The position numbers and the translations under genes are program-made. The notes beneath the pieces are model-generated. The model was not told where the DNA came from and made no database searches. It worked only from the letters and a program-made list of their open reading frames with translations. From an uncultured Lachnospiraceae bacterium (GTDB lineage Bacteria; Bacillota; Clostridia; Lachnospirales; Lachnospiraceae), in contig CAMNXA010000014.1 in NCBI GenBank assembly GCA_946566685.1, positions 1 to 64,000 of the forward strand: DNA of 64,000 nt, read 5' to 3'. Below, piece after piece: positions 25,921 to 34,568 of the stretch (within the stretch, counting starts at the first letter, position 1; every line of letters begins with the position of its first letter).

Positions 25921-27957
25921 TTATCTCTTCAGATTAACCAGCTCTTCCAGCAGGGAATCGGAAGTGGTGATGATACGGCTGTTTGCCTGGAAACCACGCT
26001 GTGTGGTGATCATCTCCGTAAACTCTGCGGACAGATCCACATTACTCATCTCCAGCACGCCGGACTCCATGGTGCCGCCGTCCGCCGTAATATCCGAACC
26101 GATACCATCGAAATCACCCGAGTTCATGGTCGCGGAATACAGGTTGTTACCCGCCTTGGCAAGACCTGATGCATTGGCAAAATTCGCCACTGCGATCTGT
26201 CCCAGCAATTTGGAGATACCGTTATCGTAAGACGCTGTGATCTTACCATCCTGCCCTACTTCAATACCGATCAACTCACCACGCTTTCTGCCGGCGCCTG
26301 TGTTGGCCTCATCGCCAGCGCCCTTGTCAGCGCCGATGGTGGATACTTTACCATTATTGAGCATGGTCGTGGTGGAGAAGTCAATATCAATGTTGGTAAA
26401 GTGTGTCAGGCTCACATTGTCGCCTGTCAGGGTAGAAGCGGATGGATTAAATGTCAATGTCGCGCTGTCGCTTCCCTGGGTGCCGATATAGACAAATTCA
26501 CCATTGTCCGTATTGTATTCTAACGGGAAACCGGTCTTTAAGGTAGTCGCCGTAATCTGTGCACGGCCGTCCGGTGACACATAATCCAAGGTATATGTGG
26601 TGCCGTCCCTGTCCTCTACGTTATAGACATATTTCAGGATATCCTTCTCATCTGTCAGTTCACGTCCGAAGCTGTTCTTACCTGTTTCACGCTTCGCATC
26701 CATAAGCGGATCAACCTCGGCAGCAAAATCAAACTCCACACTGCCGTCAGTATTGACGGTTACGGTATTCAGCGTAACACTATCCATTCCATCCATGGCC
26801 TGAAGCGCAGCCTGCCATTGAGCCTGTGTCTCAATTTTTTGAGACAATTTCTGATCCGGCGTAGCAGTATCATCCACTCCATCCTTTTTGGTATAATATT
26901 CGCCGTTATAAAATACCAGATTATAGGGATCTTTCTCCAGGTCTGTCTTGTTTACCGTAACCGTAGCATTTACAGTCACCGGCGTCCCCACTTTGGCCTC
27001 CGTCACCGCAGCAGGAATCGTGATGTTCTTTTCTCCCGCCGCCTTCAGAAGTGCGTTCGTATCAATGTTAAGGACTTCCGCGAGCGGGAAGGTAACACTG
27101 AATTTATTAGGACCGGCACCATCCGTTCCCGTGTCTACCGTTGCATTGTCAGCCGGGCTGAAAAGCGAGGTGACTCTGTCCTCAGAACTGCCGCCAAAAC
27201 TTGCAATCTGGCTGATATTCTGCAAATTATACTTCTTCACCAAAGACACGGAATCCGCATCAATAATGTCATCCAGTCTCACGCGGTACTTGCCTTCTGC
27301 TCCATCCTTGTGGATACTGAGCTTAGCCGTATACTCGTAACCCAGATTATCAAAGAAAGAAAGGGTCATAATCTTACCGCCGGTGCTGTTGACATCGGTA
27401 TCATTCTTATCCAGAATACCTGAAGCGTAAGCCTTGGTCGTGGACTCTGCTCCCACCTCCAGGTTCTTTCTGTGCATAACCTGCAATGCAGATACGGTAT
27501 CGGCTCTGATATCACCGGTAGTTTCATCATACTGCCATCCCATTACCTTAAAACCGGTACTTGCCATAACCAGGTTGCCGGCGCCGTCAATGGTGAAGGA
27601 ACCGTCTCTGGTAAAGAAATTCTGTGTACCGTTGTTGACAACGAAGAAGGATTCTCCCGTGATCATGATATCAAACGGGTTGTTGGTAGACTGCGCGGAA
27701 CCCTGTCTGGTGATGGCTGTGGAGATTGCCGATGTCTTGGCACCCAGACCGATCTGTCTGGGGTTCGTGCCGCCTCGTCCGGTCGCGTCATTGGCGCCGG
27801 TAGCTGCCTGTGTCTGCTGATATAATAAGTCGCTGAATACCATGGACTGTGCTTTGTACGCTGTGGTGTTAACGTTAGCGATATTGTTACCGATAACGTC
27901 CATTCTTGTCTGATGTGTCTTAAGACCTGCCACACCAGAGAACAATGATCTCATCAT
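25921..27957 (-). CDS. flgE: Flagellar hook protein FlgE
   Basis: 678 residues, much longer than the 264-residue Bacillus hook protein. The N-terminal rod-helix domain holds SGVAGLKTHQTRMDVIGNNI and ANVNTTAYK; the C-terminus ends with NVDLSAEFTEMITTQRGFQA and a final helix, both typical. Between them lies a large surface domain with Thr/Val-rich beta segments (about 250-470), including a section near 300-410 without obvious hook homology. The protein is exported and forms the hook; FliK and FlgD assist. It is the last gene of the flgB unit: a terminator follows its stop. The AAGGAGG site is excellent, as expected for an abundant structural protein. Confidence 0.96.
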   Translation of the reverse strand: MMRSLFSGVAGLKTHQTRMDVIGNNIANVNTTAYKAQSMVFSDLLYQQTQAATGANDATGRGGTNPRQIGLGAKTSAISTAITRQGSAQSTNNPFDIMITGESFFVVNNGTQNFFTRDGSFTIDGAGNLVMASTGFKVMGWQYDETTGDIRADTVSALQVMHRKNLEVGAESTTKAYASGILDKNDTDVNSTGGKIMTLSFFDNLGYEYTAKLSIHKDGAEGKYRVRLDDIIDADSVSLVKKYNLQNISQIASFGGSSEDRVTSLFSPADNATVDTGTDGAGPNKFSVTFPLAEVLNIDTNALLKAAGEKNITIPAAVTEAKVGTPVTVNATVTVNKTDLEKDPYNLVFYNGEYYTKKDGVDDTATPDQKLSQKIETQAQWQAALQAMDGMDSVTLNTVTVNTDGSVEFDFAAEVDPLMDAKRETGKNSFGRELTDEKDILKYVYNVEDRDGTTYTLDYVSPDGRAQITATTLKTGFPLEYNTDNGEFVYIGTQGSDSATLTFNPSASTLTGDNVSLTHFTNIDIDFSTTTMLNNGKVSTIGADKGAGDEANTGAGRKRGELIGIEVGQDGKITASYDNGISKLLGQIAVANFANASGLAKAGNNLYSATMNSGDFDGIGSDITADGGTMESGVLEMSNVDLSAEFTEMITTQRGFQANSRIITTSDSLLEELVNLKR

Positions 27958-28039
27958 AATGAAATGACCTCCTTATTCTGTGAGAAACCGCCCGCCCTAT
28001 CTGTCAGTCAAGGGCCATTAAGCCTCCGTTAAGGTCCGG

Positions 28040-28444
28040 CTATATGATCACGGCTCCGTCAATATTTGTAAATACATTTTCATCAGTCTCTGTCTGATTC
28101 ATCGCAGTGATGACCGTCTGATTCGGTACATTCACGATAAACGCGAGGGAATCCACCAGGACCAGTGATTCGTTGATCCCTTTCGCAGATGCTTTTGCTG
28201 CTCCCAGGTTCAGGCGGTTGACCTGATCCTTCGTCAGTTCAATATTCCTGTCTGCCAGCCGGTTGGCTGCGTGCTTGGAAAATCTGACTTCCCCATTTTC
28301 CTGGATACTGCTCTTCTTACCGGATAAGATATCCTGAAAGCTTAAACCTTCCTGGGTAAGCGCACTGCCCTTTGGCTTATTGCCATGTAAATATTGATCT
28401 TGCAGCTGTTCTATGGAAAGGAATGAGTTGCCTTGAATCTTCAT
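28040..28444 (-). CDS. Conserved flagellar operon protein (TIGR02530, flg_new type)
   Basis: 134 residues, soluble. The C-terminal two thirds carry the family core: VRFSKHAANRLADRNIELTK, then LGAAKASAKGINESLVLVDS and a final beta segment. This small family is found only between flgD and flgE in Gram-positive and related bacteria; its role is unproven, though a link to hook assembly or hook cap handling is reasonable from position. flgD lies 38 bp upstream and flgE 82 bp downstream. Confidence 0.9.
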   Translation of the reverse strand: MKIQGNSFLSIEQLQDQYLHGNKPKGSALTQEGLSFQDILSGKKSSIQENGEVRFSKHAANRLADRNIELTKDQVNRLNLGAAKASAKGINESLVLVDSLAFIVNVPNQTVITAMNQTETDENVFTNIDGAVII

Positions 28445-28482
28445 ATGCTCTCCTCCTTGAGATAGCTGCCGCTTACTGCCTG

Positions 28483-29229
28483 TTACTTACTGCCGCCCGT
28501 TCCGTCCTTGTCTGGATCCTTATCTTTGTCTGGGTCTTTGTCGGGATCCTTGTCTTTGTCTGGATCTTCGCCTTTATTGGCCTCGTGGATCGCTACCAGA
28601 TCCCTCATCTTGGCTGCATATTTCTCCACTGTCTTTCCATGCTCTTCTGTCAGGAAACTCTTCTGGTACTCCGTCATTTCCTTATACATCTTATCCAGCT
28701 TTTCTACTCTCTCCCTGTCAGTTATGGTCAGTTTGTCAAGTGCAGGAAGCTTCTTATAATCATTTAAGAACTCTGCCGCCAGCTTGTAGGCCTCCAGATA
28801 AGTAGGATCTGCCACTGTAACCAGATCATCCATGGAATATAGCTCTCCGTTAATGGAAAGATATGCTTTATTTCTCTCATAATGCACATAGTCCACATTA
28901 CCCTGTACCTGAGTGGTTCTGCCCGTACTGTCTGTAATCTCCAAAAGCACTGTCTCGCCTACCAGGGAAGATGCCCTGAACAGATCCATCGATGCGCTCA
29001 TATTCTGCATCTGCTCCAATTCTGAGAATGTCGCATACTGAGAAATATACTCTGTATTCGAGGTGGGTTCCAACGGATCCTGGTATTTCATCTGCGCTAC
29101 CAGAAGCTGTAAGAATGCGTCTTTGTCAAGACTGTCATTACCGGTCTTCTTAGCGCTTTTGTTCGCAAGAGACGCCGCGGAATTGGATTCCACTAACTTG
29201 CCGTCCTCGACTTTCTGTACTGCTCCCAT
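28483..29229 (-). CDS. flgD: Flagellar hook capping protein FlgD
   Basis: 248 residues. The N-terminal part has the FlgD signature: LDKDAFLQLLVAQMKYQDPL and EPTSNTEYISQYATFSELEQ. A small beta domain (about 100-150) follows. The C-terminal third is a helical region and then a highly acidic tail of DPDKD units. FlgD caps the growing hook and is later lost. The repeated tail is not part of the conserved family and looks like recent repeat expansion (28497-28567). fliK precedes it by 65 bp. Confidence 0.94.
   Translation of the reverse strand: MGAVQKVEDGKLVESNSAASLANKSAKKTGNDSLDKDAFLQLLVAQMKYQDPLEPTSNTEYISQYATFSELEQMQNMSASMDLFRASSLVGETVLLEITDSTGRTTQVQGNVDYVHYERNKAYLSINGELYSMDDLVTVADPTYLEAYKLAAEFLNDYKKLPALDKLTITDRERVEKLDKMYKEMTEYQKSFLTEEHGKTVEKYAAKMRDLVAIHEANKGEDPDKDKDPDKDPDKDKDPDKDGTGGSK
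28497..28567 (-). repeat. DPDKD-coding tandem repeat at the flgD 3' end
   Basis: Plus-strand sequence alternates CTTGTCTGGATC, TTTGTCTGGGTC and TTTGTCGGGATC in units of 6-15 bases, coding for DPDKDKDPDKDPDK-type acidic repeats. Units are multiples of three, so slippage keeps the frame. Asp-rich DxDxDG-like spacing could bind calcium, but no dockerin or EF-hand pattern is complete. Confidence 0.8.
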
Positions 29230-29294
29230 ATGTCTTGCTCCTTTCTGTGTTCTGTAATCATGTTGTCTAACCTATGTTGTCTCATGCATACTGC

Positions 29295-30788
29295 TTATGC
29301 CATATAGTCCACTGTGTTGCCGTTTGCCTGCATCATCTCCACCGCGATCCTCTCGGAATCTTCCATCTCGGCAAGGTCATCTTCCTCACCCATCAGATCC
29401 AGATTGATCTTTCTGGTGCTCTTCTTGGCGTTATTCCTGTCCTGATCCATGTTTTCCTGGCCTTCAAAGGACTGATCACCATAAGCATGATTGGCTACTG
29501 TGACTTCCACGGCATTTACTTTGATACCCTGTTCCTCAAACTGCTCTTTGAGTTGAATCATCTGTGACTCGATCACCGCGCGCACTGTCTCGTTCTGTGC
29601 TGTAAACTGTGCTGTGATGACTCCGTCCTTGGCTGCGATCTGTACATTGACCGTACCTAAGCTTGCGGGATGAAGCTGCATCTCCATCTTCTGGGTATCT
29701 TCGCTTACGTTGATCTTCATGTACTCTACGATCTGATTCATGATCTGTTCTGGCTGTGCAGACTGATATAGCGGCTGCTCCACCGGTGCTTCCGTATGCT
29801 CCACCTGCTGTAAGAGTTCCTGCAAAATTGCATTGCCCGCTGCATGCTGGCCTGCATAAGCCCCTTCCTGACCATGTTGCCCCATGTCAGAAGCTGCTTT
29901 CTCCTGCTTCATGGGCGCCTGAATCTGTGTCTCAGCTGAATCTGTCACCTGCTCGCTGGTACTCTTCGTACCGCTGGCATCATCTACGGTAACTTTGATC
30001 TGCACGGTCTCGCCGTCTTTCTGCACGGATACGGCATAATCTTTCATCCCCTCCACGCTCACTTCAGGCTCCTGCGTCATCTCCTGTACCGGTACTTCTG
30101 CCTTCACTTCGGAACTGATCTGCTCTATCAGGGCATCCAGTTCTTCTGCATTCAGTCCGAGTTCTTCCTGCAATGCTCCCAGGCTCTCCTCCACTGCTGC
30201 AAACAACTCTTGCAGATTGCCATAGAGGTTTTCATTGGTCACAAGAGCCACTTCATCCACGCTGTCTGTGAGATTTAATAACAGCTGTTTCAAATTGACC
30301 GGGTCAAATAAGTCTATCGCCGTCAATCCCAGGATTTCCATGACTTCCTCCACTTTTTCAAGCGGAATGTCCAGTACATCGGCAACTTCTTCCACCAATT
30401 CCCCGGCTTTTTCTTCCACCGTTTCCTTGGCCGCCTCTGTTCCGGTCTCCTGTGCTTCCCCTGTCACTTCCTTCTGTCCATCCTGCTCCACCTGGGTATC
30501 TGTCTTGTCAGTCCCGGTCTCCTGTCCCTTCTCGACAGACTGTGCGGTATCGTCCTTGGGTGCGGTATCCTTTGCCGGCGTGCTTTCCGCCGCTTTGGTA
30601 TCTACCGTCTCCTTCGGTGCGGGCATCTGGGCTGTATCCGACTTAGTCTGTAGATTCCCCAGCTGGTCGCTCATCTTGGTCATGAGTTTATCAAACCCTT
30701 CCTTCACGACTTCTTCCGTCTTCGCCGCCGTCTGGACTTTCTGGTTCGCAGTGTAAGTGAGCAGAGCATTTACATTGTTTACCGTCAT
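29295..30788 (-). CDS. fliK: Flagellar hook-length control protein FliK
   Basis: 497 residues. A long low-complexity N-terminal region rich in Glu, Thr, Gln and Lys (about 30-350) is followed by the C-terminal Flg_hook domain: MEMQLHPASLGTVNVQIAAK, then ITAQFTAQNETVRAVIESQ and LKEQFEEQGIKVNAVEVTV. FliK is exported, measures hook length and triggers the FlhB switch. The disordered N-terminal part is the ruler and its length is expected to correlate with hook length. It begins after a 157-bp gap with an inverted repeat and has an AAAGGAGG site. Confidence 0.95.
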   Translation of the reverse strand: MTVNNVNALLTYTANQKVQTAAKTEEVVKEGFDKLMTKMSDQLGNLQTKSDTAQMPAPKETVDTKAAESTPAKDTAPKDDTAQSVEKGQETGTDKTDTQVEQDGQKEVTGEAQETGTEAAKETVEEKAGELVEEVADVLDIPLEKVEEVMEILGLTAIDLFDPVNLKQLLLNLTDSVDEVALVTNENLYGNLQELFAAVEESLGALQEELGLNAEELDALIEQISSEVKAEVPVQEMTQEPEVSVEGMKDYAVSVQKDGETVQIKVTVDDASGTKSTSEQVTDSAETQIQAPMKQEKAASDMGQHGQEGAYAGQHAAGNAILQELLQQVEHTEAPVEQPLYQSAQPEQIMNQIVEYMKINVSEDTQKMEMQLHPASLGTVNVQIAAKDGVITAQFTAQNETVRAVIESQMIQLKEQFEEQGIKVNAVEVTVANHAYGDQSFEGQENMDQDRNNAKKSTRKINLDLMGEEDDLAEMEDSERIAVEMMQANGNTVDYMA

Positions 30789-30845
30789 TTCCTTTCTTCC
30801 TCCTTTCTTAAGTTTTCAAGGTACTCCTGCCTTACGGCATTCTAT

Positions 30846-30875
30846 ATATAACATATGATATTCCATATGGTATAT
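30846..30875. repeat. AT-rich inverted repeat between motE-like gene and fliK
   Basis: ATATAACATATG and CATATGGTATAT form 12-base arms with one mismatch (a G-U pair on one RNA strand) around a 6-base loop. A second small palindrome, TGCCTTACGGCA, lies a few bases nearer fliK. There is no T-run, so this is not a standard terminator. It may be an RNA processing site or 5' stabiliser within the operon; the 157-bp gap holds nothing else that I can name. Confidence 0.6.
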
Positions 30876-30945
30876 ATCCTAAAATCACTCTGTTTATAAT
30901 ATCGGCACTTCTCAAGGATTCCTCAAGGGGTCTGCACTAAGAATC

Positions 30946-31833
30946 TCATGAGTCCGGATCCATGATCTTTGTCAATCTGGACGCGATCTCCGGATCCATA
31001 GCCCCCAGGATATTACCCCGATCCTCTGCGCTCATCTGATCCAGAATCTTAGCCGCCAGATCCAGATCATCCGTCATGGCCTCGAAGATCGATGCCGCCT
31101 GTTTGGGTTTCATCTCAGCATAAGCCTGTGCATAATCCTGAATCTCCTTATCGGCCTCTACCTGTTCCACCACCTGCTTATACAGATACTCTGCCGTGGT
31201 CGGATCCATGGTCTGGTAGTACTTTTGGTACTCCTCCGCCCCCGGTCCATTCTCGGCATAGATCACTTCCTCATAAAACTCAGTCTTGATGCGTTCAAAC
31301 TCTATCTGCGCATCTTCAAAGGTCTGTAGTCTCTCAATCTCTGCCCGCAGCTCATTCACTTCCTCAGAACTCGTATTGGTAGCGGACTGCAATTCTTCAA
31401 TCTGCAATTCCAGATCCTTAATGTAGTCTACAGCTTCCCGCAGGCTGGTATAACCGCCATAAGATTCGGTATCATCGGTGGTCACCACCGTATCTGCCGG
31501 CAGAATCTTATTGACCACCGGCACGTCTTTCAATACAGGCGCCAGCACACTGGAACCGAAACCGCCCACGTCCAGCTTGATCAAAAGGCAGAGGATCGCA
31601 ATCCAGATAATAACAATAACAACTGTTACTAAAAATACGGATACCCCGCCTGCCTCCTCGTCCTCGCTGAGTTTGGCCTCCTGCTCGGAAATCTCCTTGG
31701 CGCGCTGCTTGGCTTCCTTCTTCTGCGCCTTCCGGTCGCTCTTTATCTTATTGCGCTCTTCCTTTAATCTCTTTTTTTCTGCTTTTTTATCTATTGGGGC
31801 TTCTTCAGCCATGTTTACAATTTCACTCGCCAT
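30946..31833 (-). CDS. MotE-like flagellar protein with MgtE N-terminal-type domain
   Basis: About 295 residues. A charged Lys/Glu-rich cytoplasmic N-terminus, one membrane helix (about 65-87, VSVFLVTVVIVIIWIAILCL), a coiled coil (about 130-185) and a C-terminal MgtE-N-like helical domain with YAEMKPKQAASIFEAMTDDL and MSAEDRGNILGAMDPEIASR. Such proteins occur between fliJ and fliK and act with the stator or basal body (MotE in some species); the domain resembles the FliG fold. The track start would lie deep inside fliJ; I use the ATG at 31833, 7 bases after an AGAGGA site, giving a short overlap with fliJ. Confidence 0.88.
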   Translation of the reverse strand: MASEIVNMAEEAPIDKKAEKKRLKEERNKIKSDRKAQKKEAKQRAKEISEQEAKLSEDEEAGGVSVFLVTVVIVIIWIAILCLLIKLDVGGFGSSVLAPVLKDVPVVNKILPADTVVTTDDTESYGGYTSLREAVDYIKDLELQIEELQSATNTSSEEVNELRAEIERLQTFEDAQIEFERIKTEFYEEVIYAENGPGAEEYQKYYQTMDPTTAEYLYKQVVEQVEADKEIQDYAQAYAEMKPKQAASIFEAMTDDLDLAAKILDQMSAEDRGNILGAMDPEIASRLTKIMDPDS

Positions 31834-32287
31834 TCCCATTCCTCTTTCCACGTTGTCCGTAGGTGTAGCTGGTAAGTTCATCCACGATCTTGCCTTCGGC
31901 TGCATTCTCCTCCTGCAAGAACTGGGCTAATGCTTTCTCTTTCAGTTTCTCATGCATTTTGCGTTCCTGCATGATCTCTTTCAACTTCTCCCTGGCCTTC
32001 TCGAGTACCTCCTCGGCCTTCTTTACCTGCTCCTTCTGCTCCTCGATCCTGTCATCCATCACCCGCAGGGCATTTCTGTTATCCCGAAGATTATTGACAT
32101 TGAGAGCTTCACTGCGCATCCGCCTGCCTTCTTCAAAGTAGGCTTCCTTGCGGTCCTTAAATTTCTGAAGCCGCTCCTCCTCCTCGTTCAGCTGCATCTG
32201 CGCTCTGCCGACTTCCATCTTAGCCTGGGTTTCAAGCTGATATTTGATATTCAGGATACTCTGCATCCTGTACCTGAACTTTGCCAT
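31823..32287 (-). CDS. fliJ: Flagellar export chaperone FliJ
   Basis: 154 residues, almost entirely helical coiled coil (about 10-130) with heptads of Leu, Glu and Lys. The N-terminus FRYRMQSILNIKYQLETQA is typical of the family. FliJ binds the FliI ATPase ring and FlhA and helps deliver substrates. It follows fliI after 52 bp. Its 3' end overlaps the start of the motE-like gene by eleven bases. Confidence 0.93.
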   Translation of the reverse strand: MAKFRYRMQSILNIKYQLETQAKMEVGRAQMQLNEEEERLQKFKDRKEAYFEEGRRMRSEALNVNNLRDNRNALRVMDDRIEEQKEQVKKAEEVLEKAREKLKEIMQERKMHEKLKEKALAQFLQEENAAEGKIVDELTSYTYGQRGKRNGNGE

Positions 32288-32339
32288 GGCCGGTCACCTC
32301 ATCTTTGCCTTTTATCGTCCGGCCGGACAAAGGCTGTTT

Positions 32340-33650
32340 CTAGCTTTCCGCAAAAAGCTCCCGCAGCATATCCACCGATTCCTCATAAGTATATTTGGAA
32401 TCCACATCCTGCATCAGGAAATCATTGACCGCCTCAATCTTCTCTATGGCATAATCAATGTTCCGGTTGCTGCCGCTCTTATAGGCGCCGATATTGATCA
32501 GATCCTCCGCCTCATTATAGGTAGCCAGCACATTCTTCAATTTGCCGGCAAGCATCTTATGTTCCTTATCCACAATCTGACTCATACATCTGGAAATGCT
32601 CTGCAGGACATCAATCGCCGGATAATGATTCTGATGGGCCAGTTTTCTGTTCAGCATGATATGTCCGTCCAGAATACTTCTGGCCGTGTCCGTAATCGGC
32701 TCATTCATATCATCGCCATCCACCAGCACCGTATAAAGTCCCGTTATGGAACCCACACTGGCACATCCTGCCCGTTCCAAAAGCCTTGGCATCTCCGAGT
32801 ACACACTGGGCGGATAACCTCTGGATACCGGCGGTTCCCCGCTGGCAAGCCCGATCTCTCTTTGTGCCATGGAAAAACGTGTCAGGGAATCCATCATCAG
32901 AAGGACATCCTTTCCCTGATCCCTGAAATATTCTGCGATCGCGCAGGCTGTCTTGGCTGCTTTATTTCTCTCCAAGGCCGATTTATCCGAAGTAGCTACC
33001 ACCACCACGGACCGGCGCATGCCCTCTTCGCCCAGATCCCTCTCCACAAACTCGCGCACCTCTCTGCCTCGCTCTCCGATAAGGGCGATCACATTGATAT
33101 CCGCCTTGGTATTGCGGGCAAACATCCCCATCAAGGTGGATTTACCCACACCGGAACCGGCAAAGATACCAATACGCTGGCCTTTGCCCACCGTCATCAG
33201 TCCATCGATTGCTTTGACACCCAAAGGCAGCACATCCGCGATGATCTTTCTGCTCATGGCATCCGGCGGCTGTGCTTCCACACTGTAGGGAACGCCCGGC
33301 ATATATTCTCCGTCAAGCCGTCCCAGGCCGTCAAGCACCTTTCCCAAAAGGTCATCACCCACCGGCACTGTCAGAGGATTGCCCGTATTCTCCACAATGC
33401 ATCCCAGACCAATCCCATCGGTGTTGTCACAGGGCATCAACAGCGTCCTGCGCTCTTTGAAGCCCACTACCTCTGCCGTGATCGGCGGATAATCCCCTGC
33501 CGGATAGATCAGACACAGATCTCCCAGCTTCGCCTCCGGGCCGGCAGACTCGATCGTGAGACCTACCACATTTTCCACCTTACCCATTTTTTTGAAAAAG
33601 GTTTCGTCCGATATGCTGCTGTATTTATAAAAGTTGATTGCTTTATTCAT
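32340..33650 (-). CDS. fliI: Flagellum-specific export ATPase FliI
   Basis: 436 residues, full length. Walker A is IGIFAGSGVGKSTLMGMFA near 165; VLLMMDSLTRFSMAQREIGL is the Walker B/signature region, and ASGEPPVSRGYPPSVYSEMP is the F1-beta-like motif. The hexamer energises substrate unloading for flagellar export, regulated by FliH. fliH precedes it by 36 bp and fliJ follows by 52 bp. A 488-residue plus-strand reading frame across this gene is an antisense shadow. Confidence 0.98.
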   Translation of the reverse strand: MNKAINFYKYSSISDETFFKKMGKVENVVGLTIESAGPEAKLGDLCLIYPAGDYPPITAEVVGFKERRTLLMPCDNTDGIGLGCIVENTGNPLTVPVGDDLLGKVLDGLGRLDGEYMPGVPYSVEAQPPDAMSRKIIADVLPLGVKAIDGLMTVGKGQRIGIFAGSGVGKSTLMGMFARNTKADINVIALIGERGREVREFVERDLGEEGMRRSVVVVATSDKSALERNKAAKTACAIAEYFRDQGKDVLLMMDSLTRFSMAQREIGLASGEPPVSRGYPPSVYSEMPRLLERAGCASVGSITGLYTVLVDGDDMNEPITDTARSILDGHIMLNRKLAHQNHYPAIDVLQSISRCMSQIVDKEHKMLAGKLKNVLATYNEAEDLINIGAYKSGSNRNIDYAIEKIEAVNDFLMQDVDSKYTYEESVDMLRELFAES

Positions 33651-33686
33651 GATCGGCTCTCTGCATCTTGCTCTGTCTTTTCAGTC

Positions 33687-34568
33687 TTATTCTATCTTCT
33701 CAAAAGATAACACTCGTAATTTTTTGGATAATTCTTCAAGCTGTGTGCCAATACCACAGTCGAAGATGCCGCCGTCCGTCTCGATCAGGCAGTCGCCTTT
33801 GGCAAGGGCAATATCCTCAATGATCTCAATCAGACCCCGGCCAGCTACCGCGCCCTCCACGAGCGCCTGCTTCTGCATATTGACGTAAGGGTAATCCTCC
33901 GCGGAAACATGTACAATAAAAGTCCTGCTGCTCTCCACCTTCCGCAAAGTGGAATCTATCAGATGCACCAGGATATCTCTGTTGTCCGCCAGATCCACAT
34001 TAAAAATATGATTGTAGACGGCTGTGATCGTATCAATAAACTCGGGCTCAAGTTCTTCCACGAGTTGTTCATATTTTGCCTCTAGCTGACGCTTTTCTTC
34101 TGCCAGGGCCCGCTTCATGCCATCTGCTTCGGCAAGTCCCTGCTGGTATCCCTCATTATAACCCTGCTTGCTCGCCTCATCCCTGGCCTGTCTGCGCTGT
34201 GCTTCAATCTCCGCCTGCGCATTCCGAATCATCTCATCGGCCTGTGCCTGCGCAGTATCGAGTATTTCCTGGGCTTCCGCTCTGATTGCCTCCAGATCCG
34301 GACCCGCTTCCTCGGGCGCAGCCTTGATCACATTACTCCTGTCACCATCGGCAAAGAGCGCATCTATCTCTTCACCGCCTAGCCCGCTCACAAACTCGGC
34401 GGCCTCTCCCTCATCCTCCCCATCATACTGGGGAACAGCATTCTCATTCGTCCGGCGTAACGTCTCCCACTGGGCAATCCGCTCTTCCAGACGGACATTG
34501 CTGTCTACCACACATTTATCATCATCGGATACTCTAACCCAAAAAGATTTAAATACATTCTTAGACAA
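33687..34568 (-). CDS. fliH: Flagellar assembly protein FliH, TTG start
   Basis: About 293 residues. The N-terminus (SKNVFKSFWVRVSDDDK) matches Firmicutes FliH. A long charged coiled coil (about 90-190) contains an Ala/Gln-rich part with repeated G-x-x-x-G-like spacing (GYNEGYQQGLAEADG). The C-terminal domain ends with GDCLIETDGGIFDCGIGTQL. FliH inhibits FliI and links it to the C-ring. The track start lies upstream inside fliG; I choose the TTG at 34566-34568 because it fits the family start and has a GGAGGTGA site eight bases upstream. The gene then overlaps fliG by eight bases. Confidence 0.92.
   Translation of the reverse strand: MSKNVFKSFWVRVSDDDKCVVDSNVRLEERIAQWETLRRTNENAVPQYDGEDEGEAAEFVSGLGGEEIDALFADGDRSNVIKAAPEEAGPDLEAIRAEAQEILDTAQAQADEMIRNAQAEIEAQRRQARDEASKQGYNEGYQQGLAEADGMKRALAEEKRQLEAKYEQLVEELEPEFIDTITAVYNHIFNVDLADNRDILVHLIDSTLRKVESSRTFIVHVSAEDYPYVNMQKQALVEGAVAGRGLIEIIEDIALAKGDCLIETDGGIFDCGIGTQLEELSKKLRVLSFEKIE

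Noticed and set aside
30880-30910. SigD promoter before fliK because of GCCGATAT
   Set aside because: No TAAA at the required spacing; FliK is an early gene and its neighbours are read from the flgB promoter.
31834-31905. Longer start for the motE-like gene as in the ORF track
   Set aside because: It would lie fully within fliJ, lacks a ribosome site and adds a Pro/Trp stretch foreign to the family; the ATG at 31833 has AGAGGA.
32244-33710. 488-aa plus-strand open frame across fliI and fliJ
   Set aside because: The minus strand encodes unmistakable FliI and FliJ; the antisense frame is His/Arg/Cys-rich without any domain.
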